Shown here piece after piece: positions 40,018-49,312 of a stretch of DNA of 64,000 nucleotides (the first letter of the stretch is position 1; each line of letters starts with the position of its first letter). The notes under the pieces were generated by a model, which was given only the letters and a program-made list of their open reading frames with translations, had not been told where the DNA came from and did not search any database. This stretch comes from Arcanobacterium sp. (GTDB taxonomy: Bacteria; Actinomycetota; Actinomycetes; Actinomycetales; Actinomycetaceae): the NCBI GenBank assembly GCA_022778805.1, contig JALFSN010000006.1, forward strand, positions 89,008-153,007, written 5' to 3'. Position numbers and translations under genes: made by a program.

Positions 40018-40827
40018 ATGGATATCCGAAACCGCCTTTCCGACGATTTGCACGTGTTGAGCGGAATTATTGACCGTGTGGACGAATTTACTCTCCAGCG
40101 TTTCCAAGCAGACGATCTCATCGTGGAAACAAAGCCAGATATGACACCCGTGACGGATGCCGATAAAGGAGCTGAACAGCTAATTCGAGATCTCTTGGGG
40201 CAGTTCCGTGCCCGTGACGCCGTCTTTGGGGAGGAACAAGGATCTCAGAGCGGTTACTCTCAACGACGCTGGATTATCGACCCGATCGACGGCACCAAAA
40301 ACTTTGTGCGTGGAGTGCCCGTGTGGGCTACGCTCGTCGGATTAGAAGAAGAGGGAGAAATCGTACTCGGGATGGTCAGCGCTCCAGCTCTCAAACGCCG
40401 ATGGTGGGCAGTAAAAGATATGGGAGCGTTCACCGGAAAAAGCTGGGCTAGCGCAAAACGTATCCACGTCTCGCGGGTGGGCGAACTCGCTGATGCCTCA
40501 TTTTCATATTCGAGTTTTGGAGGCTGGCAGCAACGAGGGCAATTGAGAGCTTTCATGCGCCTTGCCCAGCACGTTTGGCGCACGCGAGCCTATGGAGATT
40601 TTTGGAGCTATATGCTCGTGGCAGAGGGTGCTGTGGATATCGCCGCCGAGCCAGATCTGCAGCTCTACGATATGGCTGCACTGGTGCCAATTGTGCAGGA
40701 AGCTGGCGGCACATTCACCAGTCTTGACGGCGCAGATGGCCCTTGGGGAGGTAATGCCCTCGCAAGTAACGGAATATTGCATGATGCTGCCCGCGCCGTG
40801 CTCGATTCCGTTCGTGACGATGATTAA
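40018..40827 (+). CDS. hisN: Histidinol-phosphatase, inositol-monophosphatase type
   Basis: A 269-residue magnesium-dependent phosphatase of the IMPase fold. Metal residues sit in GEEQG (71-75) and DPIDGTKNF (88-96), with the second metal half near EPDLQLYDMAALVPIV. The NFVRGVPVWATLVGLE stretch after the motif is typical of actinobacterial HisN rather than SuhB. Genes for other histidine steps are not nearby. The ATG is fixed by a -10 element 6 nt upstream. Confidence 0.88.
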   Translation: MDIRNRLSDDLHVLSGIIDRVDEFTLQRFQADDLIVETKPDMTPVTDADKGAEQLIRDLLGQFRARDAVFGEEQGSQSGYSQRRWIIDPIDGTKNFVRGVPVWATLVGLEEEGEIVLGMVSAPALKRRWWAVKDMGAFTGKSWASAKRIHVSRVGELADASFSYSSFGGWQQRGQLRAFMRLAQHVWRTRAYGDFWSYMLVAEGAVDIAAEPDLQLYDMAALVPIVQEAGGTFTSLDGADGPWGGNALASNGILHDAARAVLDSVRDDD

Positions 40828-40944
40828 GCCTATTCGTGACGGCGTTTCGGTTGATTCGTGACGCCGCTCTGCTCCAGCTCTGCTAGCGCGCACTGATGTC
40901 GAGCGCGCGTGCAGCCAGACCACCGCGGTGAGGCGCTTTATCTG

Positions 40945-40987
40945 CATTTCAAGCCAGCTGCGCATCCACATTTCAGGCCAGCTGTGC
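40945..40987. repeat. Imperfect tandem repeat, period 24
   Basis: CATTTCARGCCAGCTGYGC occurs at 40945-40963 and 40969-40987. The same 290-bp hisN-sbcD gap also holds TTCGTGACG twice just after hisN (a third copy ends hisN). Confidence 0.7.
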
Positions 40988-41107
40988 TGCGATAGATGGC
41001 ACCAATCGAAGCACAATCAGCGCTAAACCGCAGCTCAATTGGTGAGTGACAGGCTCTACCTAAAGCCACACACCAAAATTTTCGCAAAATTTTCCCCAGG
41101 CACTTTC

Positions 41108-41113
41108 TAAGCT
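41108..41113 (+). promoter_or_regulatory. -10 element TAAGCT, 6 nt before sbcD
   Basis: TAAGCT then AGAGAT then the ATG at 41120; a leaderless transcript is predicted for sbcDC. Confidence 0.5.
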
Positions 41114-41119
41114 AGAGAT

Positions 41120-42481
41120 ATGAAGATTTTCCACACCTCTGATTGGCATCTTGGACGCACGCTCCACGGAGCCGATCTCACTCCTGCTTTTGAACAGTGG
41201 GCTGATTTTCTGGTGGAGTTCGTGCGCACTGAGCAGATTGACGCCGTGCTTATCTCTGGCGATATTTACGATCGCGGAGTGCCACCAATCACGATGGTGC
41301 AACTGCTTTCTGAGACGTTGGCGCGACTCACGGAGCACACACACGTCATTATGACGTCTGGGAATCACGATTCTGCCAGTCGGCTCGGGTTTGGACGGGC
41401 TCTGATGCGCCCCAACGTATCAATCCACACAGATTCATTGGAAAGTGGCCATCCCATTCCCGTGCTCAATGCCGATGGAGAACTGGGGGCGCTCATCTAT
41501 GCCATCCCCTATCTTGATCCGGATATGGAACGGCGAAAACTCGCCCCTACTACTGCCAGCTCTCCAGCCAGCAACTTCCCAGCAAGCGACTCTCCAGCCA
41601 GCGCTGCCTCCACAGTTGACAGCTCTTCCACAGGCGACCTGCCGACTGGCGATATCGACGTCAGCACGCATACCGACGCTCCTCACTCACAACAACCTCC
41701 CCTGCTGGCTCGCTCCCACGAAGCCGTCATGCAAGGGGCATTGGCGCGAGTGCAGGCAGACCTCGCTGCCGGAGTTGGCGCAGAGCTAGTGAGCCAGCGA
41801 GAAGAAATACCACGCATCATCATGGCACACGCTTTTGTGACGGGAGGCGAGAGCAGTGATTCGGAGCGAGACATTCGCGTTGGCGGCGTGGATTCTGTAC
41901 CTACACGTCTCTTTGCTCTGAGGGATTCCAAGGGAGAAGCTCTCATTGACTATGTGGCATTAGGGCATCTGCATGGCCCGCAGCGCGTCAATCGTGAGCA
42001 TGAGCCGCTGATGCGCTATTCAGGCTCACCCATTGCTTTTTCTTTCTCAGAAGAGCATCAGCAAAAATCGGGAGTACTGCTCACATTTTCTGCCCATTCA
42101 CGCACCCCGCATGTAGACCTTATACAAGCTCCTGTCTACCGCACACTCAGTTCACTCCGTGGCTCTCTCGACGATTTCCTCGGCACCAGCTTTGATGCGT
42201 ACCGCGAAAATTTCGTGTGCGCATACGTCACAGATCCAAGCCGCCCGCCCAACCTTTTCGCGCAGTTAAAAGCTCGTTTTCCCTATGTGCTCGACGTCCA
42301 TCATGAGCACCCCACGGTACAGATTCAGCAGTCCAGCGAACGAGTCACACGCCTTGATCCGCTCGACATGCTGCGAGATTTTTTCGCCACAAACGGAGGG
42401 AGTGAACTCACGGACACGGAGGATCGACTGCTCAGTTCACTATGGGAGAGGTATCAGAGCGCGCACCGAGGAGCTGAATGA
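41120..42481 (+). CDS. sbcD: DNA double-strand-break nuclease subunit SbcD
   Basis: A Mre11-type phosphoesterase, 453 residues, partner of SbcC in opening hairpins and trimming DNA ends. Motifs are HTSDWHLGR (5-13), SGDIYDRG (46-53), GNHDS (81-85) and GHLHG further on. Residues 141-195 are a Ser/Ala/Pro/Thr-rich insert (TASSPASNFPASDSPASAAS) not expected in the family. sbcC begins 3 nt after the stop. Confidence 0.94.
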   Translation: MKIFHTSDWHLGRTLHGADLTPAFEQWADFLVEFVRTEQIDAVLISGDIYDRGVPPITMVQLLSETLARLTEHTHVIMTSGNHDSASRLGFGRALMRPNVSIHTDSLESGHPIPVLNADGELGALIYAIPYLDPDMERRKLAPTTASSPASNFPASDSPASAASTVDSSSTGDLPTGDIDVSTHTDAPHSQQPPLLARSHEAVMQGALARVQADLAAGVGAELVSQREEIPRIIMAHAFVTGGESSDSERDIRVGGVDSVPTRLFALRDSKGEALIDYVALGHLHGPQRVNREHEPLMRYSGSPIAFSFSEEHQQKSGVLLTFSAHSRTPHVDLIQAPVYRTLSSLRGSLDDFLGTSFDAYRENFVCAYVTDPSRPPNLFAQLKARFPYVLDVHHEHPTVQIQQSSERVTRLDPLDMLRDFFATNGGSELTDTEDRLLSSLWERYQSAHRGAE

Positions 42482-42484
42482 GAA

Positions 42485-45400
42485 ATGTTGATTCGACATC
42501 TAGAATTTTCCGGAATTGGCCCATTCGCCGGCCAACACAGTATAGATTTTGACGAACTCACCGCCTCTGGTGTCTTTCTTATTGAAGGGCCGACCGGCAG
42601 TGGAAAAAGCACGATTATCGACGCCATCGTGTTTGCACTGTACGGGGATGTGGCCGGCACGCAGAGCACCGACAAGAGAATGCGCTCATCACACGCTGAC
42701 CGCACTCGTGAATCCTGGGTTGATATGGTGTTTACAGTCGCCAGCGGAAGTTATCGCGTGAAGCGATATCCAGCGCAAGAACGTGCTAAGAAGCGCGGAG
42801 CGGGCACAGTCTCAATTGCCTCTTCAGCCAAGCTGTGGAAGCTCTCCGAAGCAGCGCTCGATCAGCGCGACTGGGAAGCTGGGGAGCCACTGGCCAGCCA
42901 AGCGCGGGAAACGAGCGCGATGATTGCCGACATCGTTGGCATGAATAAGCGTCAGTTCGTGCAAACTGTGGTATTGCCGCAAGGGCAGTTTGCGGATTTT
43001 TTACGTCTTAACTCTAAAGAGCGTGCCACCCTGCTCGAAAAAATATTTCACACCGACGATATACGGCTTTTTGCTGAGGAATTGCGCTCACGAGCTAGCG
43101 ATGCTGATGCAGACATCGCCACCGCCTTTTCTCACTATTCATCAGCTCTTGACGCTTGGCTGCTCAACCCTGGACTATCAGAGCAGGCGCATTCTGCCGT
43201 GCAAGCGTTGCGCGATGAGCATCTGAGCAGCGAACATGCGCATTCCAGCATCCCTGACAGCGACGGCAACGATACTCCCTCATACAGCGACGCTCCTCTG
43301 CTTCGCTTCCTCAAAGAGGAGGGAGCCACTATGAAAGCCACAGCCGAACGTGAACACACACGGCTCTCACATGCACGTGAGCAAGAATCGGCAGCGCGCG
43401 ACGCGCTGGAGGCAGGCAAGAGTCTCGCCGCTGCCATACACCAACGAGCCGAATTGCGCACCCAGCTTGCGCAATTGCATGAGCAAGAGCCGGAAATAAA
43501 CCGTACCGAGACTGCGCTGAAACTGCACGAGGCCACACAGGTTCCCTTGATGCGCCTACGCGACTTCCACACGGCATTTTCTCACGTGCGTGACGTCTGG
43601 CATGCATATGATTCAGCACCTGCACAGCCCGAGCAGATAGCTGCGATCCGCGCTATGCCGGACGGCTCATCCCTGTGCACACAGCTAGCAGATCTCTCCT
43701 TGCACGAGCTTTCTGACCTCTACCATCGCACTATTGCCACAGCTTCCACTTCAGACGATTTGAGCGCCCTCAGTGCAGCATTCACTTCCCCCATGGAAGC
43801 TGCTGCCGCTATCTCCGACTCTCTCACAGAATCACTATCGGCACTCGGAGAAATCCTCGGCAGTGTGCGGATCGCAGCAGACGTAGAAGCCGAACTACAC
43901 GCGCAGCTCGATCAGGCCGACCAGTGGCGCCACCAGCTAGCTCACCTCAACAGCCAGCTGGAGACCATTCGCGCTGAGCAAGAGGAGATTCCTGCTCAGC
44001 ACCTGCTCCAAAGCGCAGCCTTGGAGCAGGCTCGTGCCGTCGCAGAGCAACTGGCCACCTGGCAAAACGAACGCTCACGCATCGCCGCTTTGCAGGAGCT
44101 CTCCACCAAGCTCGCCAGCGTGCAGTCCGCTCGTCACGATGCAGAATCTCAGTTGCGTGATGCCATATCAGCCCACGAGCACGAAAAACACTCTCTCGAT
44201 GAGCTTACGCGCCGGTGGATAGCTTCTACAGCCGCCAATCTTGCTGAGGACTTAGCACCAGATGAACCGTGCCCCGTCTGCGGCTCCACGGAACACCCAC
44301 ATGTGGCTATGCCGACCGATGAGCACGTGAGGCGTGAAGATGTCGATAATGCCCAAGCAGAACTTGCCCAAGCAGCGAGAGCCGTCAGCACTGCCGATGC
44401 CACCCTTTCTGCCGCTAAAATTCACGAAGCCGAACTGCTAGCCCAGATTGGCGAACACACTGCCACATCCCTGGATGAAGAAGCCGAATCGCTAGACGCA
44501 CAGATTGATACCGCACAAAAAGCGCAGGTCACAGTTCAGACAATCATGGCTGAGCTCTCGGCGCTCGACGAGCACACCCAGCAACTCTCACTGCGCGAAG
44601 CTGACGTACGTGAACAGCGAGCCAGCTGCGAGGCTAATCTCGCCACTCTCACCTCCACAATCGCTACTGCGCAACAAAAAATTTCCGCAGCTCGCGGCGA
44701 GTATGCCAGCGTCGCCGACCACGTATCAGCACTTGAAGACATTCGAGATACCGCAGTGGAACTACGCGAACACGTAACTGTCCTGGGTAGCGCCCTTCAG
44801 AATGCTCAGACGTCGCTGCGAGAAGCTACTCAAGCGCTTCACGATTCTCCATTTTCTTCATTTGCCGCCGCCCAAGCAGCACATATGGATTATGCAACGC
44901 GCAGCGATGCCCAAAAGTCCGTGGAAGAGTATCACAGCGCCCTCGATGGAGTACAAGCTCGCCTAGCGGCACCGGAAATCAAGCGCCTCACCGGAGAGGA
45001 GTACGTCGATCTAGACAAACTTGAAGCAGATTATTCTACTGCCAGCCACGAGCGAGAACGAGCTCATGACGCCGCCACCCAGGCAGAGTTCGTGGCCGAT
45101 GACGCCGCCAGGCTTTTCGACCTTGTACAATCTGCCAGCCAAAAGTGGCATACCACCGCCCGCGATGCTGGCCCCATCACCCGCCTTGCCAGTATTGCCA
45201 CCGCTGGAAATGCCTCTCTCACGGGCATTCCGCTCAATATCTGGGCTCTGCTGAAGCGTTTCGACGTCGTCGTGGAGCGAGCCAATGAGCATTTAGAAGA
45301 AATTTCTGCAGGGCGCTACGAACTCATCCGAGTGAATGAAAGCACCGGCAACAAAAAAGCTGGCCTTGATTTGCACGTCATCGATCGGCAAGGTTCAGCC

Positions 45401-45724
45401 GCAGGAGATGAAGAGCGCGATACCACGTCACTCTCAGGCGGGGAAACGTTCTATACATCTCTCGCCCTCGCATTGGCTCTGGCAGAAGTCGTACAAGCAG
45501 AACAGGGAGGGATTCAGATTGATACATTGCTCATAGATGAAGGGTTCGGCACTCTCTCCGATGATGTGCGTGAGGCCGTCATGAACACGCTCACGTCACT
45601 CTCGCGCAGCGGGCGCGTCGTCGGCATCGTCTCGCATGTGGAGGAACTCAAACAGCTGGTTCCCAACCGGATTGCACTGAGACAGCTACCTGATGGAAGT
45701 TCCACACTATCCGTCGTAGCCTAG
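42485..45724 (+). CDS. sbcC: DNA double-strand-break nuclease ATPase SbcC
   Basis: A Rad50-type SMC-like ATPase, 1079 residues. The N-terminal half-site has GPTGSGKSTIIDAIVFALYG. Long coiled coils flank the zinc hook CPVCG near residue 595. The C-terminal half-site carries signature SLSGGETFYTSLALALALAE and Walker B TLLIDEGFGTLS. A short Ser/Asp-rich stretch near residues 250-270 interrupts the first coiled coil. It forms the SbcCD nuclease with the preceding gene. Confidence 0.95.
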   Translation: MLIRHLEFSGIGPFAGQHSIDFDELTASGVFLIEGPTGSGKSTIIDAIVFALYGDVAGTQSTDKRMRSSHADRTRESWVDMVFTVASGSYRVKRYPAQERAKKRGAGTVSIASSAKLWKLSEAALDQRDWEAGEPLASQARETSAMIADIVGMNKRQFVQTVVLPQGQFADFLRLNSKERATLLEKIFHTDDIRLFAEELRSRASDADADIATAFSHYSSALDAWLLNPGLSEQAHSAVQALRDEHLSSEHAHSSIPDSDGNDTPSYSDAPLLRFLKEEGATMKATAEREHTRLSHAREQESAARDALEAGKSLAAAIHQRAELRTQLAQLHEQEPEINRTETALKLHEATQVPLMRLRDFHTAFSHVRDVWHAYDSAPAQPEQIAAIRAMPDGSSLCTQLADLSLHELSDLYHRTIATASTSDDLSALSAAFTSPMEAAAAISDSLTESLSALGEILGSVRIAADVEAELHAQLDQADQWRHQLAHLNSQLETIRAEQEEIPAQHLLQSAALEQARAVAEQLATWQNERSRIAALQELSTKLASVQSARHDAESQLRDAISAHEHEKHSLDELTRRWIASTAANLAEDLAPDEPCPVCGSTEHPHVAMPTDEHVRREDVDNAQAELAQAARAVSTADATLSAAKIHEAELLAQIGEHTATSLDEEAESLDAQIDTAQKAQVTVQTIMAELSALDEHTQQLSLREADVREQRASCEANLATLTSTIATAQQKISAARGEYASVADHVSALEDIRDTAVELREHVTVLGSALQNAQTSLREATQALHDSPFSSFAAAQAAHMDYATRSDAQKSVEEYHSALDGVQARLAAPEIKRLTGEEYVDLDKLEADYSTASHERERAHDAATQAEFVADDAARLFDLVQSASQKWHTTARDAGPITRLASIATAGNASLTGIPLNIWALLKRFDVVVERANEHLEEISAGRYELIRVNESTGNKKAGLDLHVIDRQGSAAGDEERDTTSLSGGETFYTSLALALALAEVVQAEQGGIQIDTLLIDEGFGTLSDDVREAVMNTLTSLSRSGRVVGIVSHVEELKQLVPNRIALRQLPDGSSTLSVVA

Positions 45725-45788
45725 CATTCAATATTCAATCGCGTGGTCGTATTCGATCGGCCGAGCACTGCACTGCTGTACGAGGCGT

Positions 45789-46382
45789 CTAACGCGACGA
45801 CTCCATCGGACTGTGCAGCAGCTCACGCGCGAGCGCTTCACGTTCGGTGACGTCGTACCACAGAAGTTCGACGTCGCCAGTAGCTTCAAAAGCTGCTGCA
45901 TCTCCGCGCATAGCTTGTTGCACTAACGCCTCGCTGCCTGGTTCGTCCACATGGATTGACTCAATTTTGTTCCACGGCACACTGCGGAGCAGTTCCATGC
46001 ATGTGGGCGGTTGCGAATCAGCAGTTGGCGTGACTTGCACCCACGAATCAGGCACCTCTCCCACTGCCACGATGCGCCGCAGCGAAGCTGCATGGGCAGA
46101 ATCCGTCTCCTCCTGACCAGCATTGATCCCTCGCGTTGCGTCAGTTTGCGTTGCCGGTCGTATTGCAGTTTGCGTCGCGCCAGCTCGCATGTTCGTTTGC
46201 ATTGCTGTTCGCATCGCCACAAGCGCATCGTCGGCTGCATATAGCGTAGCGAGCATTTCCAACTCATCTCGGTCACTCTCGGGAAAAGCCGCTCGGGCTG
46301 CCGTCGTCACACCATGCACCCGCCTTGGAGAGATTTCTGCCACGTCCAACTGAGCTGCACTGATCGGAATGTAAATTCGCAC
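45789..46382 (-). CDS. DUF6912-family protein
   Basis: A 197-residue protein. The start (MRIYIPISAAQLDVAEISPR, then RVHGVTTAAR) and the end (SVPWNKIESIHVDEPGSEAL, then VELLWYDVTE) match small actinobacterial proteins grouped as DUF6912, of unknown function. Residues ~58-92 are a Thr/Ala/Gln-rich insert (MRTAMQTNMRAGATQTAIRP). GTG 46382 lies 6 nt after a -10 hexamer and is followed by an in-family sequence. Confidence 0.75.
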   Translation of the reverse strand: MRIYIPISAAQLDVAEISPRRVHGVTTAARAAFPESDRDELEMLATLYAADDALVAMRTAMQTNMRAGATQTAIRPATQTDATRGINAGQEETDSAHAASLRRIVAVGEVPDSWVQVTPTADSQPPTCMELLRSVPWNKIESIHVDEPGSEALVQQAMRGDAAAFEATGDVELLWYDVTEREALARELLHSPMESSR

Positions 46383-46388
46383 CTTTTC

Positions 46389-46394
46389 AGTGTA
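46389..46394 (-). promoter_or_regulatory. -10 element TACACT, 6 nt before GTG
   Basis: On the minus strand TACACT then GAAAAG then GTG (46382). A leaderless start is predicted; GAAAAGG could also act as a weak SD. Confidence 0.5.
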
Positions 46395-46696
46395 TTGAAA
46401 AATACATGATTGCTGCTACAGTTCAGCACCACCTGCTGAGCAATCCAGATACCGGCCAATCCGGCAAGCCTCACCCTTTGCACGCTACTCGCCACCGTCT
46501 ATTTAGCCGCCGTCGTTAACCGCCGTTCATCTCGCCGCGCAACGCACTCCGCTAGCACAAATACCATACATGTGATTTATCAGCATCAACAGGATCAGTG
46601 ATGGACAAGGAAAAAGGTGAGGTATACACCGTAGCGTTGCATAGAGCGCAGCGAAACACTCGCTATGCACACCGTCCTCTCTTGGAGGAGGCCCCC

Positions 46697-47416
46697 ATGA
46701 AAACACTGCTAACGCCACCTATCACGCGCCAAAGTCCACCACGGCGGATAGCACGGGAGCCTGAGAGCGGCACGCGAACCTCCTCATATTCTAAGCATCT
46801 CTCTCAGGGGGATGCCTCTCAGCGCGCAAATACAGATGTCTACCAAGCCTTATCGTGCCCATCCATGCCCAACGCTGCCTTAGCCGATGGGCTGGGCATC
46901 CCCACCACAGTGCACCATGCCTATGCCAGCACTACTAAAGCGATGAAAACTCCCATCTCGTGCGCGCCACAGCCAATGCCCGCTCTCACGTTTCGCAGTA
47001 CTGACCTCCATCCTGTAGCTACCACCCGTGACGTCCATGACGGAGTCACCACGCTCGACTCTCCGTTACCGGCAAATTTTCCCCAGCCAGATGCTTTCGC
47101 CGTCGGCATTGCTCGCCAAGGGGTAGAAGCACTCCTTGGCCTCAGACCTGTGCGCCAATTGCGCAGCTGGTTCACTGCCAGCCTTTACCAAGCATTCACG
47201 CGCAAAGTGTCTCTCACTCTGGAAGCGTTTCGAGATAGCGGCATCAGTGCGCCCACACACCCTGTACGAGTCATACGGATTCGCTGCACGCGTCCGCGAG
47301 TGCGAGTAGCTGAGGCTGCCGTCCTAGTGCACGACGGCAAATCTCTTCACGCCGTCGCTATCAGACTTGAGGTGTGCCACGGCCGCTGGCAAGTCTGCGC
47401 TTTTGAAGTGGCGTAA
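46697..47416 (+). CDS. Rv3235-family protein
   Basis: A 239-residue protein whose C-terminal ~80 residues (RPRVRVAEAAVLVHDGKSLH, AVAIRLEVCHGRWQVCAFEV) match the Rv3235 family, often found near secA in Actinobacteria, with no known function. The first ~150 residues are low-complexity and disordered. The ATG at 46697 has GGAGGAGG at 5 nt and is preferred over open codons back to 46598. In this window secA is two genes away, which agrees with the usual neighbourhood. Confidence 0.75.
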   Translation: MKTLLTPPITRQSPPRRIAREPESGTRTSSYSKHLSQGDASQRANTDVYQALSCPSMPNAALADGLGIPTTVHHAYASTTKAMKTPISCAPQPMPALTFRSTDLHPVATTRDVHDGVTTLDSPLPANFPQPDAFAVGIARQGVEALLGLRPVRQLRSWFTASLYQAFTRKVSLTLEAFRDSGISAPTHPVRVIRIRCTRPRVRVAEAAVLVHDGKSLHAVAIRLEVCHGRWQVCAFEVA

Positions 47417-47489
47417 TAGAGCACATGACGTTTACCTGAGCGATTGCGCCTATCGCCCAGTGGTGGTTTCAACAGTTGGCCTGGGCACC

Positions 47490-49013
47490 TCACTGTGGGG
47501 TTTCGTAGCGCCAGAAGCGCGGAACCGCCAGTACACATATGCCAATGCCCACCAGCACGCACAGCGCGCCCACCATGCTGGCGCCAGGGGCGCCGATAAA
47601 TTCGGCTACGCTCCCATGGAGGGCATCCGCAATCCGTGGCCCACCCACGACTACGACGAAAAAAATAGACTGCAAGCGCCCTCGTAGCGCATCGTCAGTC
47701 TCCGTGAGCAAAATGACATTGCGCAAAGCGGATGAGCACATATCTGCGGCTCCCGCCGCCGCCAATGCCGCCACCGCTATTGCCAGGCAGATATCGCCCA
47801 TCGCATCATCGCGGCCACTGGCTAAGCTAGCAGATGCCCCAAAAATCAACACGCCAGCGCCCCAGCACCAAATGGCAATCATCACCACCCGACCCTGCCG
47901 CCGCACCTTGGGCAGCCATCCAGAGAATAATCCCCCAAGCGCCGCACCCGCCGGAATGGCCGCATAGAGGAGCCCAAAGGCGAGACCCCCGTTGGGATCC
48001 CCGCCAAAAGATTCATGCGAGATCTGCGGAAATAACGCGCGCGGAGAACCGAAAATCATGGCGATGAGGTCTACGGCAAAACTCATCACCAGAATCGTGC
48101 GCCCGCGCAGATAGCGCAAGCCATCCACGATTGCGGCAATACCTGGGACGGGTGCAGCGTCAGCCCTGCTGGCTGCGCCCGTGCGCTCGTCAGCGCCCGC
48201 AGGTGCGGGCGCCTTTGCGCTCTCTTTTCCGGCTGCCTGTTCGGGTGCCGTCTGTTTGAGAGTTTGTGCGGGGGTCTCGCCCACCGCCACTGCAAAGCTC
48301 TCTGTACTATCCTCGCCGGCCACTGAAGTACCATCTTCGCCAGCCACCGACCCGCCAGCCGGTGAACGATGCGCAGAAGCCGCCGGTGAACGATGCGCGG
48401 GAAGAGCAGACGGCTTGAGCGGCGGCAGGGCAATCACAGCCGCGAGAGTTGGCAGTAGGAAGAAAACATCTGCGAGGTAAAGCCACTTAATTCCCACCAG
48501 CGGAATCAGCATTCCACCGATTAACGGTCCGGCAATACCTCCAACACTTGTGACTGTGATATTCAAGGCGTTGGCTGAGGGAAGAATCTCACGCGGCACA
48601 ATCTGGGGAAGAATCGCCGTGCGCACCGGAGAATTCACAGCGAAAAATCCTTGCTGTATCGCAAAGACGGCAAGCAGCAGCCACACATGCGCGCAGTTCA
48701 GCGCCGTCACCACGAAAAAGGCGGCAGATGTGAGAATAATGCCCACCGTCGTCACGATCAAAAGCCGCCGCCGATCAAAATGATCAGCGAGCGCGCCGCC
48801 CCACAGTCCAAAGACAATCAGCGGCACCAGCGCGCAGATACCCGTGAGCCCTACATAGCCCGACGAATGCGTATCGGCATAGATTTGGGCGGGTACGGCC
48901 ACCACCGTAAATTGAGCACCGATCACCGTGACGATATACGCCAGCCACATGCGCTTAAAAGCGGCACTGCGCAACGGACGGGTGTCCGCCAGAAGAGATC
49001 GGATTGCTGCCAT
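47490..49013 (-). CDS. MFS transporter, EntS-like
   Basis: A 507-residue major facilitator with 12 predicted helices in two bundles. The loop-2 motif is GLWGGALADHFDRRRLL. The N-terminal bundle resembles enterobactin-exporter (EntS/MFS_3) proteins. The central cytoplasmic loop is expanded by ~85 Ala/Pro/Ser/Gly/Glu-rich residues containing two internal duplications (AHRSPA and SVAGED), also visible as direct DNA repeats near 48320-48400. The substrate is unknown. The start at 49013 is 7 nt after a -10 hexamer. Confidence 0.88.
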   Translation of the reverse strand: MAAIRSLLADTRPLRSAAFKRMWLAYIVTVIGAQFTVVAVPAQIYADTHSSGYVGLTGICALVPLIVFGLWGGALADHFDRRRLLIVTTVGIILTSAAFFVVTALNCAHVWLLLAVFAIQQGFFAVNSPVRTAILPQIVPREILPSANALNITVTSVGGIAGPLIGGMLIPLVGIKWLYLADVFFLLPTLAAVIALPPLKPSALPAHRSPAASAHRSPAGGSVAGEDGTSVAGEDSTESFAVAVGETPAQTLKQTAPEQAAGKESAKAPAPAGADERTGAASRADAAPVPGIAAIVDGLRYLRGRTILVMSFAVDLIAMIFGSPRALFPQISHESFGGDPNGGLAFGLLYAAIPAGAALGGLFSGWLPKVRRQGRVVMIAIWCWGAGVLIFGASASLASGRDDAMGDICLAIAVAALAAAGAADMCSSALRNVILLTETDDALRGRLQSIFFVVVVGGPRIADALHGSVAEFIGAPGASMVGALCVLVGIGICVLAVPRFWRYETPQ

Positions 49014-49020
49014 GCACACG

Positions 49021-49026
49021 ATGTTA
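49021..49026 (-). promoter_or_regulatory. -10 element TAACAT, 7 nt before the MFS gene
   Basis: On the minus strand TAACAT then 7 nt then ATG (49013); a leaderless transcript is possible. Confidence 0.4.
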
Positions 49027-49269
49027 CGCCGCATTTTACGCCGTCACCTCTCTCGTCCGAGCCAGATCCACCTCCACCACTGCCGTCACTATCGCCGTCA
49101 CCGCCGTCGCTGCACACCGATCCCACACACCGAGGCACACCATATGAGCGCACTGCTGCTCACCACCGTGAGCTGGCTCATTTGCCTCTGTCAGAGCGAT
49201 CTTTGATCTATCAGGGTACTCACAGGCCACTCATGCGCACCCAATTGCCCATCACCGCCGCGGCACAGG

Positions 49270-49275
49270 TACACT
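49270..49275 (+). promoter_or_regulatory. Likely -10 of secA, TACACT
   Basis: TACACT lies 37 nt before the secA GTG, predicting a leader of about 30 nt, unlike the leaderless genes nearby. GTGAGG serves as a moderate SD. Confidence 0.4.
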
Positions 49276-49312
49276 GAACCCAGGAATACCGACGAAACGT
49301 GAGGCAACTGCA